Positions 20,401 through 27,244 of a DNA stretch of 64,000 nucleotides are shown here, in pieces. Below the pieces are notes generated by a model that made no database searches, was not told the origin of the DNA, and was given only the letters and a program-made list of their open reading frames with translations. Position 1 is the first letter of the stretch; each line of letters starts with the position of its first letter. The DNA is from Magnetococcales bacterium (GTDB lineage: Bacteria; Pseudomonadota; Magnetococcia; Magnetococcales; UBA8363). The translations under genes and the position numbers were made by a program. The stretch covers positions 1 through 64,000 of the forward strand of contig PEAK01000001.1 of the NCBI GenBank assembly GCA_002753515.1, in the 5' to 3' direction.

Positions 20401-23400
20401 CCTATAGCAATGCGGCGGGTCACAATCCCACCGCCGGGGTCCGTACCCTGGAATGGAGCGGTACCGATACCCTGGAGACGAGTCCGGTCAGTCAGTCCAC
20501 AATCACCGTGATACCCGTTGACGATGCCCCGGTTGTGGTAGCGGGAACAACACTTTCATACCTGGAAAAGGATGCCGCGACCCCGGTTTCTCCCTCCATC
20601 ACGGTTACAGACGCGGACAGCTCGTTATTGCAAAGCGCCACGGTGACGATTGCCAACCAGCATGTCGCCGGCGAAGATCGGTTGGTGTATACCAATCAAG
20701 GGGGTATTTCCGGCAGTTGGGATGCTACCAGTGGTACACTCACCTTATCGGGTCCCGCAACGGTTGCCGGTTATCAAACGGCGCTCCGTTCGGTAAGCTT
20801 TATCAATGACAATGTGAGTAACCCGCAACCATCCACACGCACGGTATGGTTCCGTGTCCATGATGGTCAGCTCGCCAGCGCCGTGGCGTCAGCCAATGTA
20901 GTGGTAACCGCCGTCAACGATGCCCCGGTGATCACCACACCCGTCAACAGGACCATGAACGAAGACGGCGTTTTAATCGTCAGTGGCGTAACCGTTGCCG
21001 ACGTGGATGCAGCGAATGGCACGGTGCAATTCGCCCTGGGGGTGAATCACGGTACCATCACCTTGGGGGCGACAACGGGAGTGACGTTCGTTTCCGGCAC
21101 CGATGCCAGCAGCACCATGACCGTCACAGGGACTGTGGCCGCCATCAACAATGCCTTGAATGGCATGACCTATCAGCCAACCCAATATTATTCCGGGAAC
21201 GATACCCTGACCCTGGTTGCCAATGATTTGGGCCTTTCTGGCAACGGTGGGGCCTTGACCCATGCCGCTGCTGTAGGCATTACCATCAATCCCGTTCAAC
21301 ATGCCCCGACCGCCAATGTGGACACGATTCTGGCAGCGCAAAATGTCCCGAAGATGATCACGGTTGCCAATGATTTATTGGCCAATGATTTCGATGTGGA
21401 TGGGGATACCCTGACGCTGGCCTCTTTCACCCAGCCCACTCATGGTTCCCTGATCGACAACGGCGATGGTACCCTGACCTACCAGGCCAATTACAATTAT
21501 TTCGGTCTCGACTCAATGACCTATACCCTTGCCGATGGTCATGGGAACTCCGGTCAGGCGGTGGTCACCGTGGTCGTCAACCCGGTTTTTGCCAACTTGC
21601 AGGCGAATGATGACAACGTGGTGACCCCCGAGGAAGTACCGGTCAGTTTCAATGTACTGACCAATGATCGCGATCCCGGCTATTTCCCCAATGGTATCAA
21701 TCCGCAACTCGCGGTCATCGGTTTCACGGATCCCGCCCACGGTCAGGTGGTCGCTTCCGGTGCTGGCCAGTTTCAATACACCCCGGACACCCTTTATTTC
21801 GGTACCGACACCCTGACCTACACCGTGAGTGTGGGCGATAATCGCGTCGCCACCGGCACCGTGACCATTACGGTGACCCCGGTCAACCATTCCCCTTCAC
21901 TAGCGGTATTGACCGGGGCGGGGGTGTTGGAAGGGGGGGCGGTTACCATTTCCTCTGCCATGTTGCAGGTGACCGATCCCGAACAGTCGGCCTCTCAGGT
22001 CACTTTGTCACTGGTCCATACGCCCAATCATGGCCTGCTCACATTGAATGGCGTGCAACTCGTTTCAGGTCAGACGCTAACCCAGCAGGATATTCAACAA
22101 AACAAGTTGGTTTATCACCATGATGATACAAAAATCCCCACCGATTCGTTCAGCTTCACCGCTTCCGATGGCGTCGGTGGCAGCATGTTGGAAACCAATT
22201 TTGCCCTGAACATAACCCCGGTCAATCACAACCCCGTGCTGGTCACAGGGGTGCTGACCCTGGATGAGGGTGGCCAAGCGACGCTGGGCAGTGGCCAGTT
22301 GGCGGCAACGGATCTGGAACAAGGGGCTGCGGCCTTGAATTATGCCCTGGATCAAGTGCCGATTCATGGGCAATTGATGATGAATGGTGCTGCGTTGGGT
22401 GTCGGAGGGGGGTTTACCCAGGCCGATATTAATGCAGGGCATGTGGCATATCGCCACGATGGCGGCAATACCGTCCACGATTTGTTGCGTTTCCATGTAA
22501 CGGATGGCCAAGGGGGATCGGTGGCGACCACAACCTTGGCCATTAACGTAAATCCCTCCAACAATGCCCCGGTGTGGAGTCTTCCCAACCCGGTGACACT
22601 CAGCGAAAATCAAAATGTGACAATCACCGGGGTCACATTGGCCGATGCGGACCTGTTCGGCAATCCCATCAAGGTCACATCATCCGTGTCGCACGGCATC
22701 CTGACACTGCCGGCAACGCTCGGTTTGACAACGGTTTCCGGGGCCAATGGCAGTGCATCCTGGACGTTTTCCGGCTCTTTGGCCCAGGTCAACGCAGCCT
22801 TGAGTCAGATCACTTATCAGGCTGCAACTTGGTACCATGGTACCGATCAGTTGGTATTGGTGGCCAACGATGGGGGTGCAACCGGCCTCGGTGGCGCTAA
22901 AGAAACCGTTGGTGGCGTGGCGATAGCGGTGCAACCAGTGGAGACCGCGCCCATCGCGGGAATGGATTCCTTCACCACCCAGCAAAATACGCAAAAATCG
23001 ATGAGCGTTGTTTCCGATCTGCTGGCCAATGATCATGATCCGGCGGGACTTTCGTTCTCCTTGCAAAATTTTTCTCAACCGACCCATGGTTTCCTGACCC
23101 TTGCCGGGGCCACCCTGACCTATACCCCCGAAATCAATTACAAGGGGATCGACCAGTTCCATTACACCATCGTCAATGCCAACGGTAACCAAGCCACCAC
23201 CTCGGTATCAATTGTAGTGACCCCGGTACAGGGTCATCTGCTCCCCGGCGATGACCAAGTGGATGTCCTGGAGAACGGATCGGTAACAACTCACAATCTA
23301 CTGGCCAACGATTTGGACCCTGCTTACCTCCCCGATGGTCACAATCCGGATTTGGCCATCATCGGCACCAGTGCCGCCACACACGGTTCTGTGACTTGGC

Positions 23401-26054
23401 TGGGTGATGGCCGCTTCACCTACGTGCCCAATGCCGGATTCCATGGTGTCGATCATTTTTCCTATTCGCTGAGCGTTGGTGATCAAAGGGTGGATACGGC
23501 CCAGGTGGTGGTGACCGTCCACCCGGTCAACAACAATCCCACCCTTGCGGTCAATACCGGTCTGACGCTGGACGAAGGGGGCCAGGTGGTTGTTTCCAAC
23601 CGCATGCTGCAAGCCAAAGATTTGGATCAACCAACGTCCCAGGTTCATTTCATCCTGGCTTCGGTACCGGCACATGGGCTGTTGACTTTGAATGGCTCGC
23701 CGTTAGCTGCGGGAGGCTTTTTCAGTCAGGACGATATCGACAATCACCGTGTCGTTTATACCCATGATAATGGTCCATCCCTGAGCGATCCCTTTACGGT
23801 GACCCTCAGCGATGGGGCTGGTGGATTGTTGTCCAATCAAATGATTTCCGTATCGATCACCCCTGTGAACCAACCGCTGCATCTGGTGGTTGATACACCG
23901 ATCACCGTTACCCCTGTTGTCCAAGCCCCGACTTTGCTATCCCCCTCACGATTGGTTACCCGGGAAAATGTCGCCATCCTCGTTCCGGGCCTGTCAGTAG
24001 CCGACCCGGATGTCGGTTCCAAAACGATTCGCGTGCGCTTGGCGGTGGGGCATGGGCTGCTCAGCGTTCCCGAATTGCCCGGGTTGCAGTTTCAGGATGG
24101 CCGCAATCAAACCCCTTCCACCACCCTGGTGGGCACGGTCACAACCATCAACCAAGCCCTGGCAGGTTTGCAATATCAAGGGTTTGAAAACTTTTCCGGC
24201 AGCGATACCCTCAACGTGTTGGTGGGTGATCAAGGACATGCGGGTCAGTTGGCGGAGTTGACCACGGGGATTTCCATTCCCATTGAAGTCACCTTCGTGT
24301 CTCAGCCCCCATTGCCCGGAGTGGATGCGATTGTTTCACCTCCCAACCACCCTTTTGTGGTCAACCAACCCGTCACGATCGATATTCGGACCCTCCTGGG
24401 TAACGATTACAACGTGAACAACCCGAGATCCGGTTTGTCCATTCACTCCTTTACCCAACCCCAGTTCGGGACATTGGTGGATCGTGGCAATGACCAATGG
24501 GTCTATGTACCCAATGATCAGTATCAGGGGTATGACCGATTCACCTATACGGTGAATGATTCTTCGGGCAAGTTTCCCTTTACGTCGGTGGTGATCATCA
24601 ATCCCATCGAACATGCCCTGCAAGCGGGTAATGATACCCTGGTACTATACGAGAATGAGCCGGCGCGTACAGCGAACGTGTTGCTGAACGACAGTGATCC
24701 TTCAGCACTTGGCGGTATTCAATCTCAATTGACCATTATTGCCTTTACCCAAGGTCAGCATGGCACGGTGGCTTATACGGGTGAGAACATATTTCTTTAT
24801 GTGCCGGATCCGGACTATTATGGTTCCGACCAATTCACCTACACGTTGAATGCGGGTGATCGACGCATTGATGTGGCAACGGTGGCGGTGACCATAAAAC
24901 CGGCGAACGATCAGCCGCAAATTGCGATCAATGCGGGCCTGGGCTTGATTCAGGGCGGGACGGCGACCATTGGCAAGGAAAATCTGCGTGTGACGGATAA
25001 GGACAATGTCGACAGGGAATTGATTTATTCCCTGGATACGATCCCGGGCCAGGGGGAGCTCGTGCTATCGGGTACGGTGTTGGCCAAGGGGGGGCATTTC
25101 ACCCAGGAAGATATCGCCCAGGGTCGTTTGCTCTACCGTAATACCAATGGCGCTTCCAGCTCGGATGGTTTTCGCTTCCATGTCGATGACAGTGCCGGAG
25201 GATTTGTTGTAACCACCGATTTCATCATTCGCCTCGAACCCAAACCGATTGCGAAAAGTGTTCCCCCCGTGGTGGAGATCGTTCCCCCCGTATCGTTGCA
25301 ATCGCCCGATCTTGGCCGGTTTTTTAAACCATCTTCAACGGTTTCCTCCCAGTTTTTGCCACTGGAGATAGCGGAAAAGCCATGGTCACAGGAACTCGGC
25401 CAACGTCCAGTGGAAGTTGTCTCATCACCGGCACCCAGTGGCAGTGTCGCACTCTTGGGCATGGATGTGGAAGTCACCAATACGCCTATTTTAACCGTTA
25501 TCCGTTCGCACGAGCGTACCGTTGCCCTAGAAGCGTCTACCAATCCGATTTTGACAGCGGTCATGAATGCTTCCCCCGGGGTGGAGGAAGGGGGCGTTGT
25601 AACACCGGTGCTGAATGCTGTTAAGCGTGGTGGCCATAATTTTGCCCCCGGGGCTTCCATCACCCCCGTCATGGCAGCGGTTGTCGCCAGTCGTCCCGAG
25701 GGAACACCAACACAATTGGGGAGCCCTTTTCCTGATCGCGGGCCGGAAAAGGGCTTTTTCGCCCCTGGTCTGTCGTTTATGCCGTGGTTTCCAGAAAAAA
25801 ATGTCGAACCCGGTCCCGCCAATATCAATGAAGGGGGAAACACTGAAAACAGTCCGATAAGATCCAGGCCGGCGGGGGATGATTATTTGGTGCCCGTGGA
25901 GCAAGGGGAGTGGGAAAAAGAACACCCCGTGCCCAACCCCGTACCAAAAGCGATTCCACGGCAGCAAGCGCGGCTGGAATTATCGGAACAGTTGCATCAA
26001 ATGGCGCATCGTCGTGAACAAAAAGCGGAGCAATTCAGGCGGGCTTTCATCTAA
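11439..26054 (+). CDS. Giant DUF4347 repeat surface protein (4871 aa)
   Basis: Predicted exported adhesin or surface-layer-like protein. The N-terminus has no Sec signal but carries ALEPRVLFDGA (about 27-37), typical of large DUF4347 proteins, then the DUF4347 domain (about 58-245, SLYLVSHG and LVYGCDVGQG). A LamG/concanavalin-like domain (about 255-515) follows. Next come four 141-residue cadherin-like repeats (629-1193), a second LamG-like domain (about 1200-1417), and a long array of cadherin-like, Big_9-like and CSPG/NG2-like domains to about 4600. The C-terminal 270 residues are Pro-rich and end in a charged coiled segment. I see no RTX nonapeptides, no anchor and no transporter gene nearby, so the export route is unclear; type I secretion is usual for the class. 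The ATG at 11439 has only a weak ribosome site. Confidence 0.9.
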   Translation: MSNSMIKTQKNRSALASVAWQDAMMMALEPRVLFDGALATTAKDLLHEQGFDDIVANKDVIRDAIDKTWHPVLDQLANPHHSLMIVDTTVTGWRQLVAAVAPGVEVVLLDKGGDGVARVSELLAGRSQIQSLYLVSHGRAGDIILGDAHLTLDTLESHAATLSSWGSALAPGGSILVYGCDVGQGSQGEAFVQALSRVTGAAVAASSDATGAAQLGGDWDLEVHQGNVDTTTPFVPTVLQSFDGLLATPINMLPTFYSASSWPPVAVPAVVDHGITLNGGWINIKDNQQALTPINTTQGTISVRFMIDQNAHPLNTVGFIFDNDVSGHTTDLIDLHVEYKTITFGPNVGQNAWLLYGGLYNYNASSLLYSNAGVSTPVIVKAGQWHQAALTWRSDGSGDIYFDGNWLVHYNAGNITFTNAVNNKVAIGTISDLGTFIFPGSIAEVRIWNTSWASGIAGLTGGERTDLATASLTGAEAGLTAYYPLNDGVSNSASTVATDTKGGVTATLQPVGGPQWITHPQEDNTVTVSLGGGDANGTDTIAEADITSVPNPATVGSLYLSTDVTHSTPLVTGSVVVTSVANPLREVVFVPVADYNGLVSWTYNVKDTSGITSATAATVSFTMDAVNDAPVVTAAAPSMTTITEDQTTNAGQTVASFLGTSITDVDTGAVQGIAITTYTGNGTWQYNTGGGWTNVGVVSATSALLLKSTDSIRYVPDANNGETATLSYRAWDQTSGSTGSKVNVSTNGGTTAFSSGSDTASLVVSSANDAPVLTAIAPALTTITEDQTTNAGQTVASFLGASITDVDTGAVKGIAITTYTGNGTWQYNTGGGWTNVGVVSASSALLLKSTDSIRYVPDANNGETATLSYRAWDQTSGSTGSKVDVSTNGGTTAFSSGSDTASLVVSSANDAPVLTAIAPALTTITEDQTTNAGQTVASFLGASITDVDTGAVQGIAITTYTGNGTWQYNTGGGWTNVGVVSATSALLLKSTDSIRYVPDANNGETATLSYRAWDQTSGSTGTKVDVSANGGTTAFSSGSDTASLVVSSANDAPVVTAIAPALTTITEKNTTNTGQTIASFLGTSVTDVDTGASKGIAITALNTGFGTWQYNTGGAWTNIGAVSGTSALLLRSTDSIRYIPDGLHGETVGFTYQAWDQTSGAAGTKVNASVTGGTSAFSTGSDTATLTVSEVIDAPQLTIGTGNVLNFDGNNDTITNATFNFPTNAFTIEMWWKPAVNLTSANSQQDMYYCASGGSRPYIAFNKIGNGEIGIFTKTGGSNNSNAVTTTHAWTGGQWYHLAFTYDGTNVRVYVNGQLQTTAPVANPGPITAGNGFYMGTSKTLGSDMKGALADVQIWSVTQSQATIFNNMSRQLTGAEAGLVGYWPMDEGAGMTIFDHAATPHNGTITPPQGPTWSTGVDAVYGMEEQDIAIPDLSLTDVDSLGNSTINLTVVSGILTVDTSVVGGVGAAGVAGNGTANVTLTGTLAQLNATLAGTNALVYRGNVNFYGNDTLTINVTDNTGGTAAGTIAITVNNVYDPLGVTTGGTLVFTEGDAASKPCATVAIVNDDGNNLTSAKVWFTGGYVSGQDVLSFVNAGAITGSWNAGTGILSLTGADTTANYQAALRSVLYNNSGGNNPTAGSRTLSWTVTSALGTSPTSTSTVTVVPVNDQPVMTAAAATISYQEKDPSTLIDAMFTVADPDNTTLQSAKAVISNQFVAGEDRLVFVNQSGISGSWDGVNGILTLSGPATLANYQTAIRSVRYINDNLQNPQAVTKTVQVTVNDGALDSTAVQDMIAVTAVNDAPGLILPGAVTVNQDQSSALAGITVTDVDVGTGTMQLALSVNHGTVTLGSTTGLSIVSGANGSATMTVTGTMTAINSALSGLSYQSLLHYAGADSLTIVANDLGGSGSGGAKTTTSSLGITVNAVQQPPVAGDDALMTLQDHALVITITSDLLTNDVDTDGDPLMMTAFTNPANGTLVDNGNGTLTYTPNNGYFGSDSFVYTVNDGHGNTDQGVVTVVVKPLHSLQAVDDAGATLEEVPVTVSVLGNDRDPDYLPNGINPALHVIGFTAPGNGQVTHNGSGQFTYTPNVDFFGVDAFTYTLNAGDNRIAVGTVTITVSDVNDPPVMTINTGASVVEGATVTLANTSLQVTDIEQPATQLTLTLVTIPVHGTLKLNGVALGLGQTWTQDDINNNRLVYLHDGSETLADSFSFTGSDGVGGALLQNDFHLTVIPTPDNPVLVKGAVAVAEGGQVTLGTAILAATDPDSPASSLTYTVDTLPVHGGLLLNGVALGVGGQFTQADVDAGNLAYHHDGSNTVGDNFSFHIDDGQGGSLATTTLPITIALVNAPPAWTVPGAQTVDQDLDLDMTGIVLNDSDAGGGLMQVTASVSHGTIRLLSTSGLTVTSGSNGAATWTVSGTLSDLTTALAHVVYHSQANYHGADQLTLDADDGGNTGSGGAKVTVTTIAITVQAVNDFPNAGIDAFTTVQDTPVTLSLANDLMINDTDPGGSILSFMSFAQPSHGSVAQVGATLVYTPQALYTGTDSFTYTIVNAYGNTGTATVSLVVSPIYNFLTPGNDTVTVLENSAVTTSNLLANDLDPNYLPDGVNPAFTITGFTPTVSGTLTYLGAGRFTYVPNAGFYGTDSFTYTESVGDQRVATADVTITVQPVNHSPVFAVNTGLSLNEGGQVTVTDLMLQAQDTEQTAAQVHFILANTPAHGSLALNGTVLTTGGGFTQDDIDNHRVVYSHDGSETTSDPFVVTVTDGVGGFLNNQTVTVTVTPVNDLPQLTVNTGLTVLEGGSGTLSAAMLTTVDAESAAGALVYTLTSIPGHGSLRLNGTALTVGQTFTQADVNAALVTYLHDGTNTLTDGFHFTVQDVQGGSYSDTPFNISVTQVNDPLIVNAGAALNYTEGDAALFANPGLTVVDADGTNLLHAQVAIVAGFKPGEDVLHVTNTASIFGSFNATTGVLSLTGVASLADYQLALQSVTYSNAAGHNPTAGVRTLEWSGTDTLETSPVSQSTITVIPVDDAPVVVAGTTLSYLEKDAATPVSPSITVTDADSSLLQSATVTIANQHVAGEDRLVYTNQGGISGSWDATSGTLTLSGPATVAGYQTALRSVSFINDNVSNPQPSTRTVWFRVHDGQLASAVASANVVVTAVNDAPVITTPVNRTMNEDGVLIVSGVTVADVDAANGTVQFALGVNHGTITLGATTGVTFVSGTDASSTMTVTGTVAAINNALNGMTYQPTQYYSGNDTLTLVANDLGLSGNGGALTHAAAVGITINPVQHAPTANVDTILAAQNVPKMITVANDLLANDFDVDGDTLTLASFTQPTHGSLIDNGDGTLTYQANYNYFGLDSMTYTLADGHGNSGQAVVTVVVNPVFANLQANDDNVVTPEEVPVSFNVLTNDRDPGYFPNGINPQLAVIGFTDPAHGQVVASGAGQFQYTPDTLYFGTDTLTYTVSVGDNRVATGTVTITVTPVNHSPSLAVLTGAGVLEGGAVTISSAMLQVTDPEQSASQVTLSLVHTPNHGLLTLNGVQLVSGQTLTQQDIQQNKLVYHHDDTKIPTDSFSFTASDGVGGSMLETNFALNITPVNHNPVLVTGVLTLDEGGQATLGSGQLAATDLEQGAAALNYALDQVPIHGQLMMNGAALGVGGGFTQADINAGHVAYRHDGGNTVHDLLRFHVTDGQGGSVATTTLAINVNPSNNAPVWSLPNPVTLSENQNVTITGVTLADADLFGNPIKVTSSVSHGILTLPATLGLTTVSGANGSASWTFSGSLAQVNAALSQITYQAATWYHGTDQLVLVANDGGATGLGGAKETVGGVAIAVQPVETAPIAGMDSFTTQQNTQKSMSVVSDLLANDHDPAGLSFSLQNFSQPTHGFLTLAGATLTYTPEINYKGIDQFHYTIVNANGNQATTSVSIVVTPVQGHLLPGDDQVDVLENGSVTTHNLLANDLDPAYLPDGHNPDLAIIGTSAATHGSVTWLGDGRFTYVPNAGFHGVDHFSYSLSVGDQRVDTAQVVVTVHPVNNNPTLAVNTGLTLDEGGQVVVSNRMLQAKDLDQPTSQVHFILASVPAHGLLTLNGSPLAAGGFFSQDDIDNHRVVYTHDNGPSLSDPFTVTLSDGAGGLLSNQMISVSITPVNQPLHLVVDTPITVTPVVQAPTLLSPSRLVTRENVAILVPGLSVADPDVGSKTIRVRLAVGHGLLSVPELPGLQFQDGRNQTPSTTLVGTVTTINQALAGLQYQGFENFSGSDTLNVLVGDQGHAGQLAELTTGISIPIEVTFVSQPPLPGVDAIVSPPNHPFVVNQPVTIDIRTLLGNDYNVNNPRSGLSIHSFTQPQFGTLVDRGNDQWVYVPNDQYQGYDRFTYTVNDSSGKFPFTSVVIINPIEHALQAGNDTLVLYENEPARTANVLLNDSDPSALGGIQSQLTIIAFTQGQHGTVAYTGENIFLYVPDPDYYGSDQFTYTLNAGDRRIDVATVAVTIKPANDQPQIAINAGLGLIQGGTATIGKENLRVTDKDNVDRELIYSLDTIPGQGELVLSGTVLAKGGHFTQEDIAQGRLLYRNTNGASSSDGFRFHVDDSAGGFVVTTDFIIRLEPKPIAKSVPPVVEIVPPVSLQSPDLGRFFKPSSTVSSQFLPLEIAEKPWSQELGQRPVEVVSSPAPSGSVALLGMDVEVTNTPILTVIRSHERTVALEASTNPILTAVMNASPGVEEGGVVTPVLNAVKRGGHNFAPGASITPVMAAVVASRPEGTPTQLGSPFPDRGPEKGFFAPGLSFMPWFPEKNVEPGPANINEGGNTENSPIRSRPAGDDYLVPVEQGEWEKEHPVPNPVPKAIPRQQARLELSEQLHQMAHRREQKAEQFRRAFI
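13324..15018 (+). repeat. Four tandem 423-bp repeats inside the giant gene
   Basis: Units begin at about 13324, 13747, 14170 and 14593, exactly 423 bp (141 codons) apart, each opening with a variant of APVLTAIAPALTTITEDQTT. The first three are nearly identical in DNA, while the fourth has diverged (EKNTTNTGQT). Near-identity at silent positions indicates recent duplication or ongoing gene conversion. Confidence 0.9.
16840..25240 (+). repeat. Higher-order repeat: about 1.64-kb five-domain cassette in the giant gene
   Basis: A cassette of five domains recurs: an 'xHGT' cadherin-like domain, a Big_9-like domain (TYTPNxxYxGxDSFxYT), a second Big_9-like domain with (N/L)DxDPxYLP(N/D)G, then two CSPG-like domains with (L/V)xxGG..FTQxDI. 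Copies start near 16850, 18490, 20930, 22570 and 23925. The last two lack one CSPG domain. Copies one plus two and three plus four are each preceded or separated by a pair of EGD/EKD domains, giving a super-period of about 4.08 kb (16050 versus 20130). Confidence 0.75.
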
Positions 26055-26689
26055 AATAGGAAGTGGGTCGCTCCTTTGTCCGGTGTCTTTGCGCACAATT
26101 TAAGCTGCTCACGATAATCCACGGCTCTGGCGGCGACTTTGTCCGCGACATGGATGAGCCATGGTTTTTTCAAGAAGCTTTTATTTTTGTATCCGCCGTG
26201 ACCTTCGTGGTAGGCCAAGTACTGGGACTTGGCATCTGCTTTTGACAGACCCAATGTCTTATTGCTGGTGTCGACATACCAGCCGATGAAATCGACCGCA
26301 TCGCCGAAATCGTCACGATCAGCCCGTGAATTTCTCGTTTTTGTTTTGTACCATTCCCATGTATTATCCAGGGCCTGGGCATAGCCGAAGGCACTGGAGG
26401 GCCGGGGTCCGGGGATGAAACCAAACCATTTGGTTCGTGGTGGTTTGGCATCTGACCTGAAACCGGATTCCTGGTGGATGATGGCCAGTTGCACATGCAT
26501 GGGAACCCCCCATTTTTTTTCCGAGGTCCGCAAGCTTTTGTACCAATCATCGCGCCCATCCAGAAGGAGACAGGCATGATCGATATTGGCGGGTACCGTG
26601 GCGCAACCCGCGAGAACCGGCAGCAGGAGCCAAAGGAACCGCAGCAACGTTTTCCACTGGAATTGAGGATGCATGCGACTGTGCCTCAC
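26051..26689 (-). CDS. Lytic-transglycosylase-like (SLT) lipoprotein
   Basis: Predicted outer- or inner-membrane lipoprotein that cleaves peptidoglycan glycan strands. A signal peptide with lipobox LAGC (about residue 29) precedes an SLT-like fold. The fold shows IIHQESGFRSDA with the probable catalytic Glu and SAFGYAQALDNTWEWYK, the usual second motif. An ATG five codons into the frame is an alternative start. Its stop codon (26051-26053) overlaps that of the giant gene on the other strand, so the two genes converge with no space. A role in remodelling the wall near the exported giant protein or the SPOR protein is only suggested by location. Confidence 0.82.
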   Translation of the reverse strand: MRHSRMHPQFQWKTLLRFLWLLLPVLAGCATVPANIDHACLLLDGRDDWYKSLRTSEKKWGVPMHVQLAIIHQESGFRSDAKPPRTKWFGFIPGPRPSSAFGYAQALDNTWEWYKTKTRNSRADRDDFGDAVDFIGWYVDTSNKTLGLSKADAKSQYLAYHEGHGGYKNKSFLKKPWLIHVADKVAARAVDYREQLKLCAKTPDKGATHFLF

Positions 26690-27244
26690 GACCCCGGCGG
26701 ATTCATCGAGCCGCGAGGACGAACGCCTTGCCGATGCGGCATGGGGCCATGCGTTTTTGCTTGAGGGGAAACCACTTCGTGACCGTACTCCATAAGGTTG
26801 ACTGCTCAGGCTGCTTCAGCCCAATTTATGTTAAAGAATCTGTGCGATTATTGCAAGTATCACTCTATATTGTATTGGGCCTATTCAAAATCGCAGGGTC
26901 CAAATAGGTTGCTCGGGGGGGGTGCTTATAGGGTGAACGAAACGTTTTCAAGTGGACGGTTTAAAAAAACTCTGGACAGAGTGTTGGAGCATGAGATAGG
27001 ATCCCCCCCCAGAATGGTGTCTGTTTCTTTCATCTCCTCCCTTTGTCAAGTGACACTTTGTTATAATCTTTTAGTGTAACGCTCTTTAGCGTTGTGGTTT
27101 GTTTGGTGGTATGGCTGGGCGTGTGTGGGGCCAGTTCCTAAGGGGAGGGGGGGGGGGCTGGTGGGAGCCACTCCCGAAAGTGTTGTTCGGGGATTTGGTA
27201 TTTTTCACTTTTAAACTGAGTATCAGCACTGGGGAAAAATCATT
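26690..27244. other. Intergenic leader region with homopolymer tracts
   Basis: A 555-bp gap without a supported gene; one open frame at 26798-27079 has a shuffled composition and no ribosome site. It carries a G8 tract (26915-26922), a C8 tract (27003-27010) and a G11 tract (27147-27157). Small hairpins (AACGCT-CTTT-AGCGTT at 27079, GGGAG-CCA-CTCCC near 27163) lie in the likely 5' leader of the downstream lipoprotein gene. The promoter of the divergent SLT gene must also lie here. Confidence 0.7.
27059..27067 (+). promoter_or_regulatory. Extended -10 promoter of the 1441-aa lipoprotein gene
   Basis: TGTTATAAT is a perfect extended -10 element (TGnTATAAT, with TATAAT at 27062-27067). No good -35 is correctly spaced: TTGTCA at 27043 is only 13 nt away, which is acceptable for extended -10 promoters. 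Transcription from near 27074 would give a leader of about 170 nt containing the G11 tract. Confidence 0.6.

Noticed and set aside
27043-27048. TTGTCA as a normal -35 for the TATAAT at 27062
   Set aside because: The spacer is 13 nt, too short for sigma70; the extended -10 (TGnTATAAT) is the better explanation.
26798-27079. 93-codon plus-strand frame in the leader region
   Set aside because: No ribosome site, runs through homopolymers and the extended -10 promoter, and has unlikely composition.
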